A stretch of DNA of 64,000 nucleotides from Piezodorus guildinii. Lineage: Eukaryota > Arthropoda > Insecta > Hemiptera > Pentatomidae. Position 1 is the first letter of the stretch. Each line of letters begins with the position of its first letter. The notes beneath the pieces were generated by a model. That model was not told where the DNA came from. It saw only the letters and a list, made by a program, of their open reading frames with translations, and did no database searches. Made by a program: the position numbers and the translations under genes. Of the stretch, positions 22,571 through 34,730 are shown one piece after another. The stretch is taken from NCBI GenBank assembly GCA_023052935.1, contig CM041292.1, positions 202,329,799 to 202,393,798 of the forward strand. Direction: 5' to 3'.

Positions 22571-23004
22571 CAGGTGGCCTGATATAAATATGTGTATGAA
22601 TGCTCTTTCTTGAAATATGTGATATATATATATATTTTTTTTTTTTAACAGTGCCTCTGATTGCTCAACTTAATTTCGACGAAGTACACCAAACGCACAA
22701 TCTTTTAGTTTATAATATTTTTTATTGTAACAATAAAAGATAACATTGTAATTTACTTTTATAACTATGAAGTCAGGAAAGTAAGTAATATTTAAAACAA
22801 TAGTATTTTCAATATCTACGCGTTAGATGATATAATTATGGATCTTTATTTTATTTATTTATTGAAATAATTTTAGACCTCTGGCAATATATAATAATAG
22901 CTGGTAATGTTGAGCTATTGGTAAATATTGCGAAGTTTTCAACCGATTTCATTTTAGCATGGCATAAAGAACGTCTCTCCCAAGAGTTAAAAAACACATT
23001 GGGT

Positions 23005-23272
23005 GGGGTTACCTGTCGCCTGGTGGTTAGCATAACAGCCTCCTATGCCAAAGGTCACGGGTTCAAACCCGCAGGTAGCCCTAGCATTTTATAATGCGAG
23101 TAAAAAATTCTTAGTTATGCCGCCTTTGGAGGGGACGTTAAAAGGTGGTCTCGAGCCCTCGATCCCTATCCTAATTAATCTTGGATAGGCAAAATTTAGG
23201 ACTCCCACTGTAGCATCGTCTGATTAGCCACAGCAGCATAAAAGGACGTTAAATAAATAAACAAACAAACAA
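23005..23272 (+). mobile_element. SINE-1 copy (+), with an older copy directly after it
   Basis: Head TACCTGTCGCCTGGTGGTTAGC, B box GGTTCAAACCC, tail TAAATAAATAAACAAACAAA. A strongly diverged second 3' half follows at 23280-23450 (GCAAAATTTAGAACTC). Confidence 0.85.
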
Positions 23273-23991
23273 AAACACTGATTATGCTGTCCTTCGAGGG
23301 AAACGTAAAATAATTGTTCCAAGCTTTTGCGATGTGAAGTACTCGTTAAAGAACTATATCCTAATTAAATCTGGACATGCAAAATTTAGAACTCTCGCTG
23401 AATCATCGGATGATGATAGCCATAGTAGTATAAGGTGTCGATAAATTACTAAACAAAACGAAAACCCCCCTATTCACGATGAATGAAAACACTTCTTAAA
23501 AGTGACTTGAAATTCACATAAGAAGATGTAAGAAGTAGAACTGAACTATCAAGGTCCATCATCGATTTCTATGCCAGCCTCAGTCTCGTCCTTGATCTTG
23601 TTTAACTTTGATTTGAATCGGCTCCATTTGTCGAGGGATCAGGAGGCCATGGCTAATGGTAACTAGATAATCAGAATAAGTAGAAATGTTGTTTATTTCT
23701 CATTACTTATCTAGAAAGGAATTTCATCTGCGACGCTGTTTTTTTTTTCTTAAAATGACTAAACGGAAATCCCTAGTCAGATGTTAATTAGAGCAGTTAT
23801 TTAGCCACAGTGAAGTATTGTTGCATGAGACTGCGTAATCGTGATGGCACTGACTCGAGGCATTGACCGATCAAGTAATATACCGAAAATAATATTCACT
23901 ATAACATCGATATTGTTATTATTTACAGTCATGAAGTCGCACATGATAAGCCTTTATTTACAACATGAAATGTAATTATACTAAGTTACGG

Positions 23992-26277
23992 AGTTACCAC
24001 ACACACCTTTTTGCGGGACTTGGTTATTTGGACTCAGAGGACCCTAAAATGTCTATTTCCGTTGAAAACTGGAATTCGAAAATTATCACGATCGCAATAC
24101 TATCCCTTACTATATATAGTAAGTGAAACTAATGAGTGAAATCATTAAAGAATTAATTAAATTTAATTTCTATAGAAACATGTGTTTTGTTAAAAACTCT
24201 TATTATATTGTTATCTAAAATAATCAGTTAGTTTGATCGGTTTTTTATCAATCTTTATTGACTTTACAAGCTTGTGTATCAGATAATATTTTTCTAAAAT
24301 CTCTCTCTTTCCAACGGTATATTATACGTCTATATTACTATTTTTATGTTAAAAAAAAAATTAAATTTCATTTTTTTTTTTTCAGTCTTCTCCTTTAGTT
24401 GTTTTTTAAATTCGCACAACTTACATATTTAGCTTTTATTCATCAATGCTAACAAGATAATTTGGTTATTTTTATATAATCTACAAAATTAAAGGTACTT
24501 TAGGGGAAGAAAATTTAAATTATCGGCATTTAAGCCCTGTCAGACCATTTTAATCTGAATGAAACCTACATCGATATAGCAACACACGACTTTCACTTAC
24601 TTCCATTTTTGTTTGTTTATTTATTTAACGTCACTTTATGCTACTATGGCTAATCGGACGATGCTACAGTGGGAGTCCTAAATTTTGCCTATCCAGGTTT
24701 TATTAGGATAGGGATCTTTAACGAGTACCTGACATCGCACAGGCTCGAGACCACCTTTTAACGTCCCCTCCGAAGGACGGCGTAACTAAGGATTTTTTAC
24801 TCCCATTAAAAAATCCTAGGACCACCTGCGGTTTGAACCCGTGACCTTTAGCATGGGAGGCTGTTACGCTAGCCACCCAGCTACAAGTGATCCCACTTCC
24901 ATTTTTAAAATCAATGAAAGAATTTTCAAATACAGTTAGAGATAAAAATACGTGAAACTATTAAATAATTAATTAAATTGAATTTCTATAGAAACATGTG
25001 TTTTATTAAAAACTCTATTATATTGTTATCTAAAATAATCAGTTAGTTTGATCGGTTTTTTATCAATCTTTATTGACTTTTACAAGTTTGTGCATCAGAT
25101 AATATTTTTTCTAAAATCTCTCTCTTTCCAACGGTATATTATACGTCTATATTACTGTTCTTATGTTAAAAAAAAAAAAAATACATTTCAATTTTTTGTT
25201 TTTGCAGTCTTCTCCTTTAGTTGTTTTTTTAAATTCGCACAACTTACATATTTAGCTTTTATTCATCAATGCTAACAAGATAATTTGGTTATTTTCATAT
25301 AATCTACAAAATTAAAGATACTTTAGGGCAAGAAAATTTAAATTATCGACATTTAGGCCCTGTCAGACCATTTTAATCTGAATGAAACCTACATCGATAT
25401 AGCAACACACGACTTTCACTTACTTCCATTTTTAAAATCAATGAAAGAATTTTCAAATACAGTTAGAGATAAAAATACGTGAAACTATTGAAGAATTAAT
25501 TAAATTGAATTTATATAGAAACATGTGTTTTATTAAAAAATCTATTTATTATTATCTAAAATAATAGTTAGTTTTATCTTTTCTCACCACTCTCTATTAA
25601 CTTCTAAAAGCTTGTGTATGAGATAATATTTTTTCTAAATTCTTTAGCTTTCCAACGGTATATCATACATGTATATTACTGCTCTTATGTTCAAATACAA
25701 AAAATTGCGTTAAAAGAATATTTTTTCTGTTTTCTCTTTTAGTTGGGATCGAATTCATTCAATTTATATATTTACCCGTTTTTCATCAGCGGTTAACAAG
25801 ATAATATAGTTATTTTTATAGAATCGACAAAATTAAAGGTACTTTAAAGAAAGAAAATTTAAAATATCGGCATTTAAGCCCTGTCAGACCATTTTAATCC
25901 GAATGAAACCTAAATTATAAATTTTACATTGATATAACGAGTTTAATCAAAATCGTCGGAACCGTTTTCGAGAAAATCAAAAAAAGGTGCAAAATGCATG
26001 GTATAAAGTGCCTCTTCTGGTAAGCTCATTTTGATGAAAAAGGTTTTGTCACGTCTCGGGCGTATATTTGTCTTAAATATGAAATTTCAGTTTCATAGGA
26101 CTTACCGCTTCCGCACGGTATGTTAAACACACACACACACACACACAGACCTTTTTGTGGGACTTGTTATTTGGACTCAGGGGACCCTATAATGTCTATT
26201 TCCGTTGAAAACTGTAATTCGAAAATTTTCACGATCGGAATACTTTCCCTTACTATATATAGTAAGTGAAAGTAAAA
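23992..26277 (-). repeat. Tandem series of partial FamA units (-) with a SINE inside
   Basis: A FamA head (23992-24131) is followed by a body segment that stops at ACATCGATATAGC (24585) and jumps to the FamA tail AACACACGAC. The same artificial junction recurs at about 25404, so a unit of roughly 520 bases (excluding the SINE at 24611-24894) was tandemly duplicated. The last unit (25404-26277) is a complete FamA copy with (AC)n run and head. Confidence 0.85.
24611..24894 (-). mobile_element. SINE-1 (tRNA-derived), full length with 12-bp TSD
   Basis: A 284-base SINE flanked by ACTTCCATTTTT (24599-24610 and 24895-24906). On its own strand it starts GGGATCACTTGTAGCTGGGT, has an A-box-like TAGCTGGGTGGCTAGCG and a B box GGTTYAAACC (here GGTTCAAACC), then a constant body (CCTAGGATTTTTTAATGGGA, CAAAATTTAGGACTCCCA) and a tail of TAAATAAATAAAC. 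It codes for nothing and would depend on a LINE enzyme. At least fourteen copies or fragments of this family are in the window. Confidence 0.92.
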
Positions 26278-26589
26278 AAATACCAAAATTGAAGTTGAAT
26301 AATCTTGAAATTGGTAAACAATCTAGCTGAGATATTGCGTTTTGAAAATCATCAGTAGTGATATGATATTATTCTTTGAATTATTGCTTTTCAATATTAC
26401 TTAATATCTACAACTATATAAACAGTTGATATCCTAATATTGTTATTTGGAAATAATTAACCATTGTGTAATAATTTGCAGCGTTTTTTATATTTGACTA
26501 TTACGAAATAGTTAATTCTCGTGGTATAATTCGCGACGTATTTTTAATTTAAATATTATTTATGATTCTTCATTAGAAATAGCAATAAT

Positions 26590-26935
26590 TTGGTTTAGCG
26601 AAACTGGAAATTTCATGCCGATACCATCAAATAAGGCTCAACAAAATCCTCCCACTTACGCCTTGGCCTACCCTTGGGATGCCAATTATTTGGTTCAGCG
26701 CATACTAATTTTTTCGAAATTATTTCTTCACTTATACATGAGTCCCAGCGATGCTATCAACTCAGTCATACTCGAGGGTATAAGCTTCGCACTTTCGCGT
26801 TAAGCAGCCTTCTGAATTCTCTATTGACCTCATTTCTCATTTTACCAAATATTTTATGCATTACCTTATTCTCGAAAACCTTAAGGCGTTGTTCATCCTT
26901 AAAAGTAAGCGACTTACTTAAAGGTAGTATAGTAC
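26590..26935 (-). pseudogene. LINE-C C-terminal fragment, older
   Basis: LKDEQRLKVFENKVMHKIFG, EVNREFRRLLNAKVRSLYPR, then degenerate RPKRKWEDF-type codons. Confidence 0.68.
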
Positions 26936-26939
26936 TTAG

Positions 26940-27464
26940 TAGTAGTAATACCATTCAGCATATACTGTTTTAAGTGATCATTTCGCAAAAGGTTGTTTTT
27001 CCTCGATAAATACTCTTTTAATTGTTAGGATTAAATAAGAGATAATTTTCATGATTCCTTTATCTGGTGTTATAATATACTTCTTCGAGTTATATTGGTT
27101 CAATTAATTAGATTAATTATTGGCTCATAATTAGATTCAGCCTTGAACAATGGATTTAATAAGACATTTAATTATGTTTCTCACTGCCATGTAAATAGTA
27201 TGTAAATACTCTGATTAATGTTTTAATTTTGTTTTTAACTTCTTGAAATCGTTTCCTAATAGGTATTGTGATTTAATTTCAATTTTCCTAATTAATTAAT
27301 ATACCATAATTCTAAATTAATATCAAGGCTAATATCTGTTTCATTTTCATTCTATCCTAAACCAAATATTCTTTCCTATAAATTCAAGTATCTGTAACAA
27401 TAATCCATACTCAGCTCCAACGTTTTAAGATTATTTAACTTTTTTAATATTTATTGTTTTTCGA
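26940..27464. other. AT-rich spacer
   Basis: No coding or repeat signal seen. Similar featureless AT-rich stretches are 605-1435, 2170-2680, 4660-5250, 6010-6550, 8540-9195, 12060-12460, 20885-21645, 22575-23000, 23455-23990, 26280-26585, 27940-28520 and 54455-55010. Confidence 0.5.
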
Positions 27465-27935
27465 CTTAAACAGTTACTGGACAAACGCTCCAACCTTCCA
27501 CTTAATCACAAAAGACTTATTTATATAACCATCATTAGAACTATTATTAGCTGTGGGGCTCTACAAAACCATCAAATTATTCCTTACAATACAAAATCCT
27601 TAACGCTTCTTACTATGTCAGGAATAAGCTCATCTATAAAGACCTTAATGTCCCATATGTTTCTGAATTAGTCCGAACCAGATATCAATCATTCCATTAA
27701 AAACTCCATTTCCACTCTAATTCACTAATTTCTATCCTGTCATCCTCTTCGATTCCCTATAATCCTCCGAGGCGTCTGAAAAGAAGATGGCCCCGATACC
27801 TTCTAGTTTAGAATATTTTTAGAGTGCTATCATTGGGTTGTGTCTCTGCATGTATTTCATGTCAGTTTTACTGTGTCCATAACATTTACTTGATGTATTT
27901 AATACAGTTGTAAATATCAATAAATATGTTTTGTT
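27465..27935 (+). mobile_element. J2 Jockey-type LINE 3' fragment, degenerate
   Basis: Recognisable words in shifting frames: LDKRSNLPLNHKRLIYITIIRT, CGALQNHQ, NASYYVRNKLIYKDLN, PPRRLKRRWPRYLLV, then AATACAGTTGTAAAT and CAATAAATATG as in the other J2 3' ends. It has several frameshifts and stops. Confidence 0.7.
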
Positions 27936-28527
27936 TTTTTAAATGTATATCGATAACTTCAGATTTTGGTTACTATTATATTTTATTAAATACATAGTGA
28001 ACTAAATTCATTACGGTATTAGAAGCACTCAGCAGATTTTTTCGTTATGCAGAATTCATGCTGAACCGTTTAATTATTTTTCCACCGTGAGCCCTTAAAA
28101 TAACGCAAAATTTAAATTAAATATAAAACGCAGTTCTTTCTTATTTTTCTTTGTCAATTTAATAGCTGATAGTTGGGGTAGTATTAGTTGAAACAGGATG
28201 TTATACACGCGAACAACGTATTTTCATTGTTAACCAATATTTTTTTAAATAATGAGTTTTGTAGCCACAGAAGTGTTTTCATGTCGCCATTTCGACAACC
28301 AATAACCTTCACTGCTTGATCACCTAATTTTCGCAAATCTGTGGCCTCACTCAGATATCAATATTTTATAATGGTGATTTAATTTAAATATGAATAGTTT
28401 GATTGATATATTCAAACAATCGCCTAAATTTCGGATTAAGGGCACCCACATGTAATCGTCAAAAAACCCATCCAAATGTCACTGTTTTTTGCGGATTTCC
28501 GGCTTTCGTTTGAGAATCATGTTCATA

Positions 28528-29230
28528 TTACTTTCACTTACTATATATAGTAGGGAAAGTATTGCGATCGTGAACATTTTCGAATTCCAGTTTTCAACGG
28601 AAATACACATTTTAGGGTCCCCTGAGTCCAAATAACCAAAAAGGTCTGTGTGTGTGTGTGGTAACTTCCGAGCGGAAACGGTAAGCCCTATGAAACTGAA
28701 ATTTCATATTTAAGACAAATATACGCCCGAGAAGTTACAAAGTCTTTTTCGTCAAAATGAGCTTACCAAAAGAGGCACTTTATACCATACATTTTGCACC
28801 TTTTTTCGATTTTCTCGAAAACGGTTCCGACGATTTTGATTAAACTCGTTATATCGATGTAAAATTTAATGGGCTTTAATATATATATTTAGTTTCATTC
28901 GGATAAATTGGTTTTGACAGGGCTTCAATGCCGATATTTTAAATTTTCTTTCTAAAGTAACTTTAATTTTGTAGATTCTATAAAAATAACTATATTATCT
29001 GTTACCACTCATGAAAAACAGGTAAATATGGATGTTGAGCGAATTTTAAAAGCAACTGAAGGAGAAAACTGAAAACAATATTTTTTTAATTAAAATTTTT
29101 TGTTTTTGGACTTGGTTATTTGGACTAAGGGGACCCTAAAACGTGTGTTTCCGTTGAAAACTGGAATTCGAAAATTTTCACAATCGCAATACTTTCCCTT
29201 ACTATATATAGTAACTGAAAGTAAAAATCA
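28528..29230. repeat. FamA head-to-head chimera
   Basis: Starts as a plus-strand copy with head, (GT)n and body up to about 29103. It then switches to the minus-strand head block (GGACTTGGTTATTTGGACT to TATATATAGTAACTGAAAG). Both outer ends are therefore FamA heads in inverted orientation. Confidence 0.8.
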
Positions 29231-29234
29231 CAAA

Positions 29235-29960
29235 AAAAGACTCAATTACACATGTTTTCGAAACATCGTAGCTCTTTTTGATATCAGACTAATATAGAAT
29301 GCCATAATGCAATACTGCCACTCATGTAAATGATTCGATTAATATTTCAAATACAATGCTATATTGATAGTTTTATACACCTCTCAACAGGAAAGTTCTG
29401 ATCTAACGGTAAAATCAGCTGCGCGTGTAAACATGCATTTGGTCGCGTACGCCAAAGTTCAAGGTGATAATACTTTTGTCAGCCACTGTGGCACGCGCCA
29501 TCAGCAATGGGAACCTTTTTTTGTTTTGTGTTTTAATAAGCTCCATTGTACTGTTGGTAAAATATCGGCGATGTTGAATTCTACGCACCTAAATAACATC
29601 TGTTTAACTGCCTTTATAAGGTTTCCCTTGAGATTGTTGGCATTTTTTTTATTACGACCTGGTTACGTTCACAAGGTCGTCATTCATTTCTTTGTAGATT
29701 TTTTATATATGCATACACGACTGTCTTGAGAACTTATTCTCGTTTGGGCTATGTTTCTTAACCCCTTCAAGAGGGGCATATGTGACTAGCTTCTACGTAA
29801 CTAGGTAGTTACCAAAAAATCTATGGGACGGCGAGTTTAATCAAAATCGTAAGACCGATTTTGTAAATTGTAAACATGTGCAAAACGTTTAGTGTAAAGT
29901 AGCACTTTCGGTCAGTCGATTTTAGTTAACAAATTTCCTGCAACATCTTTGTTTTTACAG
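29235..29960. other. Unassigned region with a 121-codon ORF
   Basis: The + strand ORF 29364-29729 includes GC-rich codons at its start and a hydrophobic C-terminus, but I recognise no domain. A FamA-like word (GACGGCGAGTTTAATCAAAATCG) at 29827 suggests old repeat sequence on the right side. Confidence 0.3.
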
Positions 29961-30057
29961 TTCCGTTTCAGCCTTGGTTATTTGGACTCAGAGGACCATA
30001 AAACATGTATTTCCGTTGATCACAATACTTTCCCTTGCTATATTTTTCATATACATA

Positions 30058-31168
30058 AAAATCTGGTGCGAGCAACACACGACTTTCACTTACCTCCATT
30101 TTCAAAATCGATTAATGAATTTTCAAATACAGTTAGAAATAAAAATGAGTGAAACCATTAAAGAATTAATTAAATTGAATAAATATAGAAACATGTGTTT
30201 TATTAAAAACATTATATTGTTATCTAAAATAATCAGTTAGTTTTATCGGTTTATTTATTTAACGTCACTTTATGCTACTATGGCTAATCGGACGATGCTA
30301 CAGTGGGAGTCCTAAATTTTGCCTATCCAGGTTTTATTAGGATAGGGATCTTTAACGAGTACCTGACATCGCACAGGCTCGGGACCACCTTTTAACGTCC
30401 CCTCCGAAGGACGGCGTAACTAAGGATTTTTAACTCCCATTAAAAAATAGTTTTATCGGTTTTTTATAAATCTCAATTAACTTTTACGAGCTTGTGTATA
30501 AGATAATATTTTTTCTAAAATCTTTCTCTTTCCAACGGTATATTATACGTCTATATTACTGTTCTTATGTTCAAAAACAAAAAAATACATTAAAATTTTT
30601 TTTTTCAGTTTTCTCCTTTAGTTGTTTATCAAATTCGTTCAACTTGCATATTTAGCTGTTAATCATCAATGGTTACAAGATAATATAGTTATTTTTATAG
30701 AATCTACAAAATTAAAGTTACTTTAGGAGAAGAAAATTTAAAATATCGGCATTGAAGCCCTGTCAGACCATTTTCATCAGAATAAAACCTACATGATATT
30801 AAAGCCCATTAAATTTTACATCGATATAGCGAGTTTAATCAAAATCGTCGGAACCGTTTTCGAGAAAATCGAAAAAAGGTGCAAAATGTATGGTATAAAG
30901 TGCCTCTTCTGGAAAGCTCATTTTGATGAACAAGGTTTTGTTACGTCTCGGGCGTATAGTTGTCTTAAATATGAAATTTCAGTTTCATAGGACTTACCGT
31001 TTCCGCCCGGGAGTTACCACACACACACGGACCTGTTTGCGGGACTTGGTAATTTGTACTCAGGGGACCCTAAAATGTGTATTTCCGTTGAAAACTGGAA
31101 TTCGAAAATGTTCACGATCGCAATACTTTCCCTTACTATATATAGTAAGTGAAAGTAAAAATTTAATT
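30058..31168 (-). repeat. FamA copy, complete (-), with a SINE insertion
   Basis: Tail CTGGTGCGAGCAACACACG to head GTAAGTGAAAG, interrupted at 30253-30448 by a SINE-1 copy. A second minus-strand head fragment lies just before it at 29965-30057. Confidence 0.85.
30253..30448 (-). mobile_element. SINE-1, 5'-truncated, 14-bp TSD
   Basis: Lies inside a FamA copy, flanked by AGTTTTATCGGTTT (30239-30252 and 30449-30462). It lacks the tRNA-like head, as expected for incomplete reverse transcription. Confidence 0.88.
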
Positions 31169-31169
31169 T

Positions 31170-31790
31170 AATTAGATTTTTGTCGTTGTCAACTTCGAAT
31201 CTCTTATTTACATTATAGCCTGTTGTTTTACGTATCTATTGCGAGGCATAGCCCAACCTCTTTCGTCCCTTTAATAGAGACAGAAGGTTTTATCAAAATT
31301 ATTAAACTAAAGTAGGCAAGCCGTTCCCATATAATTTATATCAATAATGTTTTCCCCGTATCATTAATCAGAACATCCTCCAGGACTGTTATGAAGAGAA
31401 GACGAGACAAAAACAGAGCCTTTGTTTGTACTAGACGATGCTCGGAGCATACATAATGAACACGACCTTCTTATAGTGATGAATACCAATGTAGCCAGCG
31501 GGTAGTACACAACTCGTTCCTGAACGTCTTTTTTTGGACTGTAAGTTGTCAGGAAACTGGTTTCCGTCTTCAGTACTACCTCAACAACGTTAGGTTTGTT
31601 CCAACGACAAGCGGATCCAGACGAAGTTTTTTTTTAGAGGGAGTCAAATAAGGGGTTCTGCTTAAGCTTACAGATAATTCTGTCTAGAGTGCGAATGTCA
31701 AGGAACACATACATTTTAAGATCTGGTGTCATTTGATTTAAACCCGTTAAGATAACGTTTTATAAATCATAATCGAATATATGTAGTATT
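31170..31790. other. Unassigned unique-looking sequence left of the mariner
   Basis: Mixed base composition, no ORF of note. GTTAGGTTTGTTCCAACG at about 31590 resembles the complement of the hairpin word at about 39774. Confidence 0.35.
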
Positions 31791-31796
31791 ATTTTA

Positions 31797-32696
31797 TTGG
31801 GTTGATGCAAAATTAATGCAGGTTTCCTCTATTGCAATATCTTAATTCCAATTGTGTAAACAAAGCTAATCCTAACATTGATCATTATTATACCAAAACA
31901 AACCTTATCTAATACGCTCTCTTTCACCATGAATTTGTTTAGTAAAATCGTTTTTTTCAGTGTGTTCAAAGGTCTTGAATCGAAAATATCAAAGTGCGAT
32001 TTTCGTCAAATTTATTTTTACGAATTTAAATTAGGGCGCAGCGCTGCGCAAACGGCTCGTAATATTAATGAAGTGTGGGGTCAGGGGGCTATTAATGAGT
32101 GCACGGTGCAGCGTTGGTTCCAGAAGTTTCGCAGAGGAGATTTCGACCTCGAAGACAAGGAAGGTCGGGGCCGTCATCTTGCTCTGGACAACGACCAGCT
32201 GAGGTCAAAAGTGGAAGAAGACCCAACCAAAACCACACGAGAAATGGCGGCGGAACTCGGAACTCAAAAATTGCAACGTCTTTGCCCAGCATTGATGAAT
32301 CGGAAGGGGCCGATCCTGCTTCACGATAACGCCAGACCACACGTTGCACAACCAACGCTTCGACGACTGCACGAGTTGGGCTACGAAGTTCTCCAACATC
32401 CGCCTTATTCACCTGACCTCTCTCCTACAGACTTCCACTTTTTCAGGCATCTGGACAACTTTTTGAGGGAGAAAAATTTTCAAAACCAGGACGACATTGA
32501 AAATTCTTTTCGTGATTTCATTGAGTCCAGGGATTCGGATTTTTTTTTCTGGTGGAATAAGAAAGCTTGTTGAACGTTGGCAAAAGTGCATTGATTCAGA
32601 TGGAAATTATTTTGATTAAATATATATGGTTAAAGTAAAGATATGGCGTATTTACAATACCTACTAAAAACCTGCATTAATTTTGCATCAACCCAA
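31797..32696 (+). mobile_element. Mariner element, internally deleted (900 bp)
   Basis: Bounded by TTGGGTTGATGCAAAATTAA and its complement, with TA on both sides (31795-31796 and 32697-32698). It carries one fused ORF. About 400 bases shorter than typical mariners because the middle of the transposase is gone. Confidence 0.92.
31878..32573 (+). pseudogene. Mariner transposase with in-frame deletion (231 aa)
   Basis: The N-terminal part has the paired-type DNA-binding region (YEFKLGRSAAQTARNI, ECTVQRWFQKFRRGDFDLED, GRGR linker, EEDPTKTTREMAAELG). It then jumps directly to the catalytic C-terminus (RKGPILLHDNARPH with the second Asp, PYSPDLSPTDFHFF with the third). The segment with the first catalytic Asp (TGDE-type motif) is deleted but the frame is kept. 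A slip in the T run near 32542 changes the last residues. It cannot transpose but could still bind TIR DNA. Confidence 0.88.
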
Positions 32697-32793
32697 TAGA
32701 TTAGGAATAACTAGGGTTTATACAGGATTTGCATTAGATAACCCAAGTACGTTGAAAATCTTTTTGGAAGAATAAGCAAGTGGGTTTAGTAAA

Positions 32794-32794
<1 letters not shown>

Positions 32795-32824
<30 letters not shown>
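32795..32824. repeat. (AT)n microsatellite
   Basis: About 14 AT dinucleotides, between the mariner and the hammerhead-like region. Confidence 0.9.
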
Positions 32825-32828
<4 letters not shown>

Positions 32829-33040
32829 CGATGAATATTAGGCCGATCTACAAAAGAAGTCTTGGGCACATTTTTTAAAAATTTATTTAATTCCTAGACA
32901 TTGCAACGTTTCAGCCTCTGGGGCCATTTTCAAGCCTCATGCATATCCATGTTATATATTAGATGAGGAAGATGGTTGGGGGTGCGGTCATAAATTAGAA
33001 ACACACATTTAAAACAAGTGCTATTTTAATTATGTGCCGA

Positions 33041-33071
33041 CGTTTCGGCCTACAATTTGGGCCTTCATCAG
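33041..33071 (-). ncRNA. Hammerhead-like core (-)
   Basis: Minus strand: CTGATGA, stem II GGCC...GGCC, GAAACGTCGGCAC. It is followed on that strand by the word TGACCGCACCCCCAACCA, matching the terminus beside the 38401 copy. A decayed relative (GGCC...GGC-TGAAACGTTG) is at 32907-32934. Confidence 0.5.
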
Positions 33072-33284
33072 GGTTAATTCTGAGACGGTGTCTAAAGAAG
33101 TCAAGTCAGTGAACTAACTAAGAGTCACTAAACTAATCTCATAGCATTTTTTTTTTTTTTTATCATCTATCTTATTTTTATATTTTACTAGCTGATCCGA
33201 CAGACGATGTCCAGTCTTAACAACGTCTTAGCGAAATCGCTAAAGTCTTTCATACATAATGCGATCAATAAGGGAAAAGAGTTA

Positions 33285-33465
33285 ACGAGGTGTGTGTGTG
33301 TGTGGTAAGTCCAGCGCGAACACGAAAAGTCCTCTAAAACTGAAATTTCATATTTAAGACAACTATACGCCCGAGATGTTACAGAACCTTTTTCATCAAA
33401 ATCAGCTGTCCGGTACTTTATACCATGCATTTTGCACATTTTTACGATTTTCTCAAGAATTTTTA
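33285..33465 (+). repeat. FamA fragment inside the Helitron
   Basis: (GT)n run, AAGTCCTCTAAAACTGAAATTTC and the CGCCCGAGATGTTACA block only. Confidence 0.7.
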
Positions 33466-33544
33466 TATATTAGATATAGACAGATATATAGATAGATCGA
33501 AGGTATTACCTTAGAAAGTTTTTTTTTTTTTAAACCACTAACCT

Positions 33545-34082
33545 ATGTTGAGACACCTGCGTGTTATCAGTTCATAAAGATCCGTTTGTTGCATCACATA
33601 CCCTGCAAGTCCACATCAAAGACCTAGAAGTATGGTATCAGAACTGGAGAATAAAAATAAATCCCAACAAATCCCATCAAATAACCTTTACCCTTTGCGG
33701 TATGCCTTTGACTTCCTGCCCTACAGTATTCTTTAATAACACTCAACTAATTCCTGTTGAACAGATCCGATACCTAGGACTTCTTCTTGACAAACGCCTA
33801 ACTTGGAATTCACATACTCGACTAAAACGACGTGAAACTGCTCGCCGCTTTAGGCTACTACAACACTTACTAGACAAACGGTCAAACCTTCCTCTGAACT
33901 ACAAAAAGCTCATCTACATGACTATTATAAGACCAATCTGGACTTACGGAGTAGAGCTTTGGGGCTCTACTAAACCATCAAATTCTTCCCGCATCCAATC
34001 CTTACAATCCAAAATCCTCAACGCTCCTTACTTTGTCACGAATAAACTTATCCATAAAGACCTTAATGTTTCCTATGTATGA
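33545..34082 (+). mobile_element. J2 Jockey-type LINE fragment inside a Helitron
   Basis: Open for 173 codons: LEVWYQNWRIKINPNKSHQ, RYLGLLLDKRLTWNSHTRLKRR, RPIWTYGVELWG, NAPYFVTNKLIHKDLN. A short deletion after LQSKIL removes the usual Arg-Lys pair without shifting frame. It lacks endonuclease, catalytic RT motifs and a 3' end. It lies wholly inside the Helitron at 33188-34200. Confidence 0.8.
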
Positions 34083-34730
34083 TCCGTCTCCTGACTGTTA
34101 CGAACACAACAAAAAAAAAGAATTATCGAAATCGGTCAAGCCGTTTTTCTGCTTGATGCGATCACCAAGGAAAAGGAGGATTCGTTTTTCTATATGTAGA
34201 TTAGATCGTGAAGTTAATCACATTTAAATTTCATAAAAGTTTATAATCATTCTGCACAAGAGAACAACTTAACAAAACTAAAAAGTGTTGATTACCACAA
34301 AAAGTGATAAAAATATATGTGATGAACGTTCATTTATGATTTTTTCAAAATATATTCGATTACTTTATAATTTAACGTCACTAGTTAATTTCAGTTTTAA
34401 TCACAAAAAGCGATAAAATCTGCAATGGATCTAGAACTTTCATCTATTGACAAAGAATCACGTAGGAGAAGATGTTTCGAGTCTTTTTCGATATTGCATA
34501 ATGACAATCGATGGTGAAAGTGAATAATCTGCTAAGATCAATGAGGCATTTCTCTTCGTAATAATGAAAATATCTTGTTGCAGTATACTCTGTTTCTATT
34601 AATTAATATTTCTTTGACAGTTATTTTACTTAAAGATAATTTTACTTTTAATTTTAAGCACTTGCTGTTGGCCGATTTTGGTGAAAAGTTTCTGTAACAT
34701 CTCTAGTTATCTTAAACATGAAATTTCCGC

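Larger units (their letters stand above)
33188..34200 (-). mobile_element. Non-autonomous Helitron (-) with exact A|T insertion site
   Basis: On the minus strand it starts TCTACATATAGAAAAACGAA (34200 downwards), preceded by A, and ends GGATCAGCTAG at 33188, followed by T. This is the A/T target rule of Helitrons. The 5' part has GGCTTGACCGATTTCGATAA, a sequence often seen near insect Helitron 5' ends. Inside are a FamA fragment and a J2 LINE fragment, both presumably later arrivals. Confidence 0.75.

Noticed and set aside
23005..23110. Functional tRNA gene
   Set aside because: A and B boxes are present, but the same head with the same downstream body recurs many times with target duplications, so it is a SINE head.
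29364..29729. 121-codon ORF as a host gene
   Set aside because: No domain, no splice context, and repeat-like sequence adjoins it; kept only as an unassigned region.
30793..30990. 65-codon ORF recurring at 30793 and (minus) 43194
   Set aside because: Recurs because it is FamA body sequence; other FamA copies break the frame, so it is not a conserved protein.
32092..32412. Minus-strand 106-codon ORF in the mariner
   Set aside because: Antisense to the transposase frame, which holds the family motifs.
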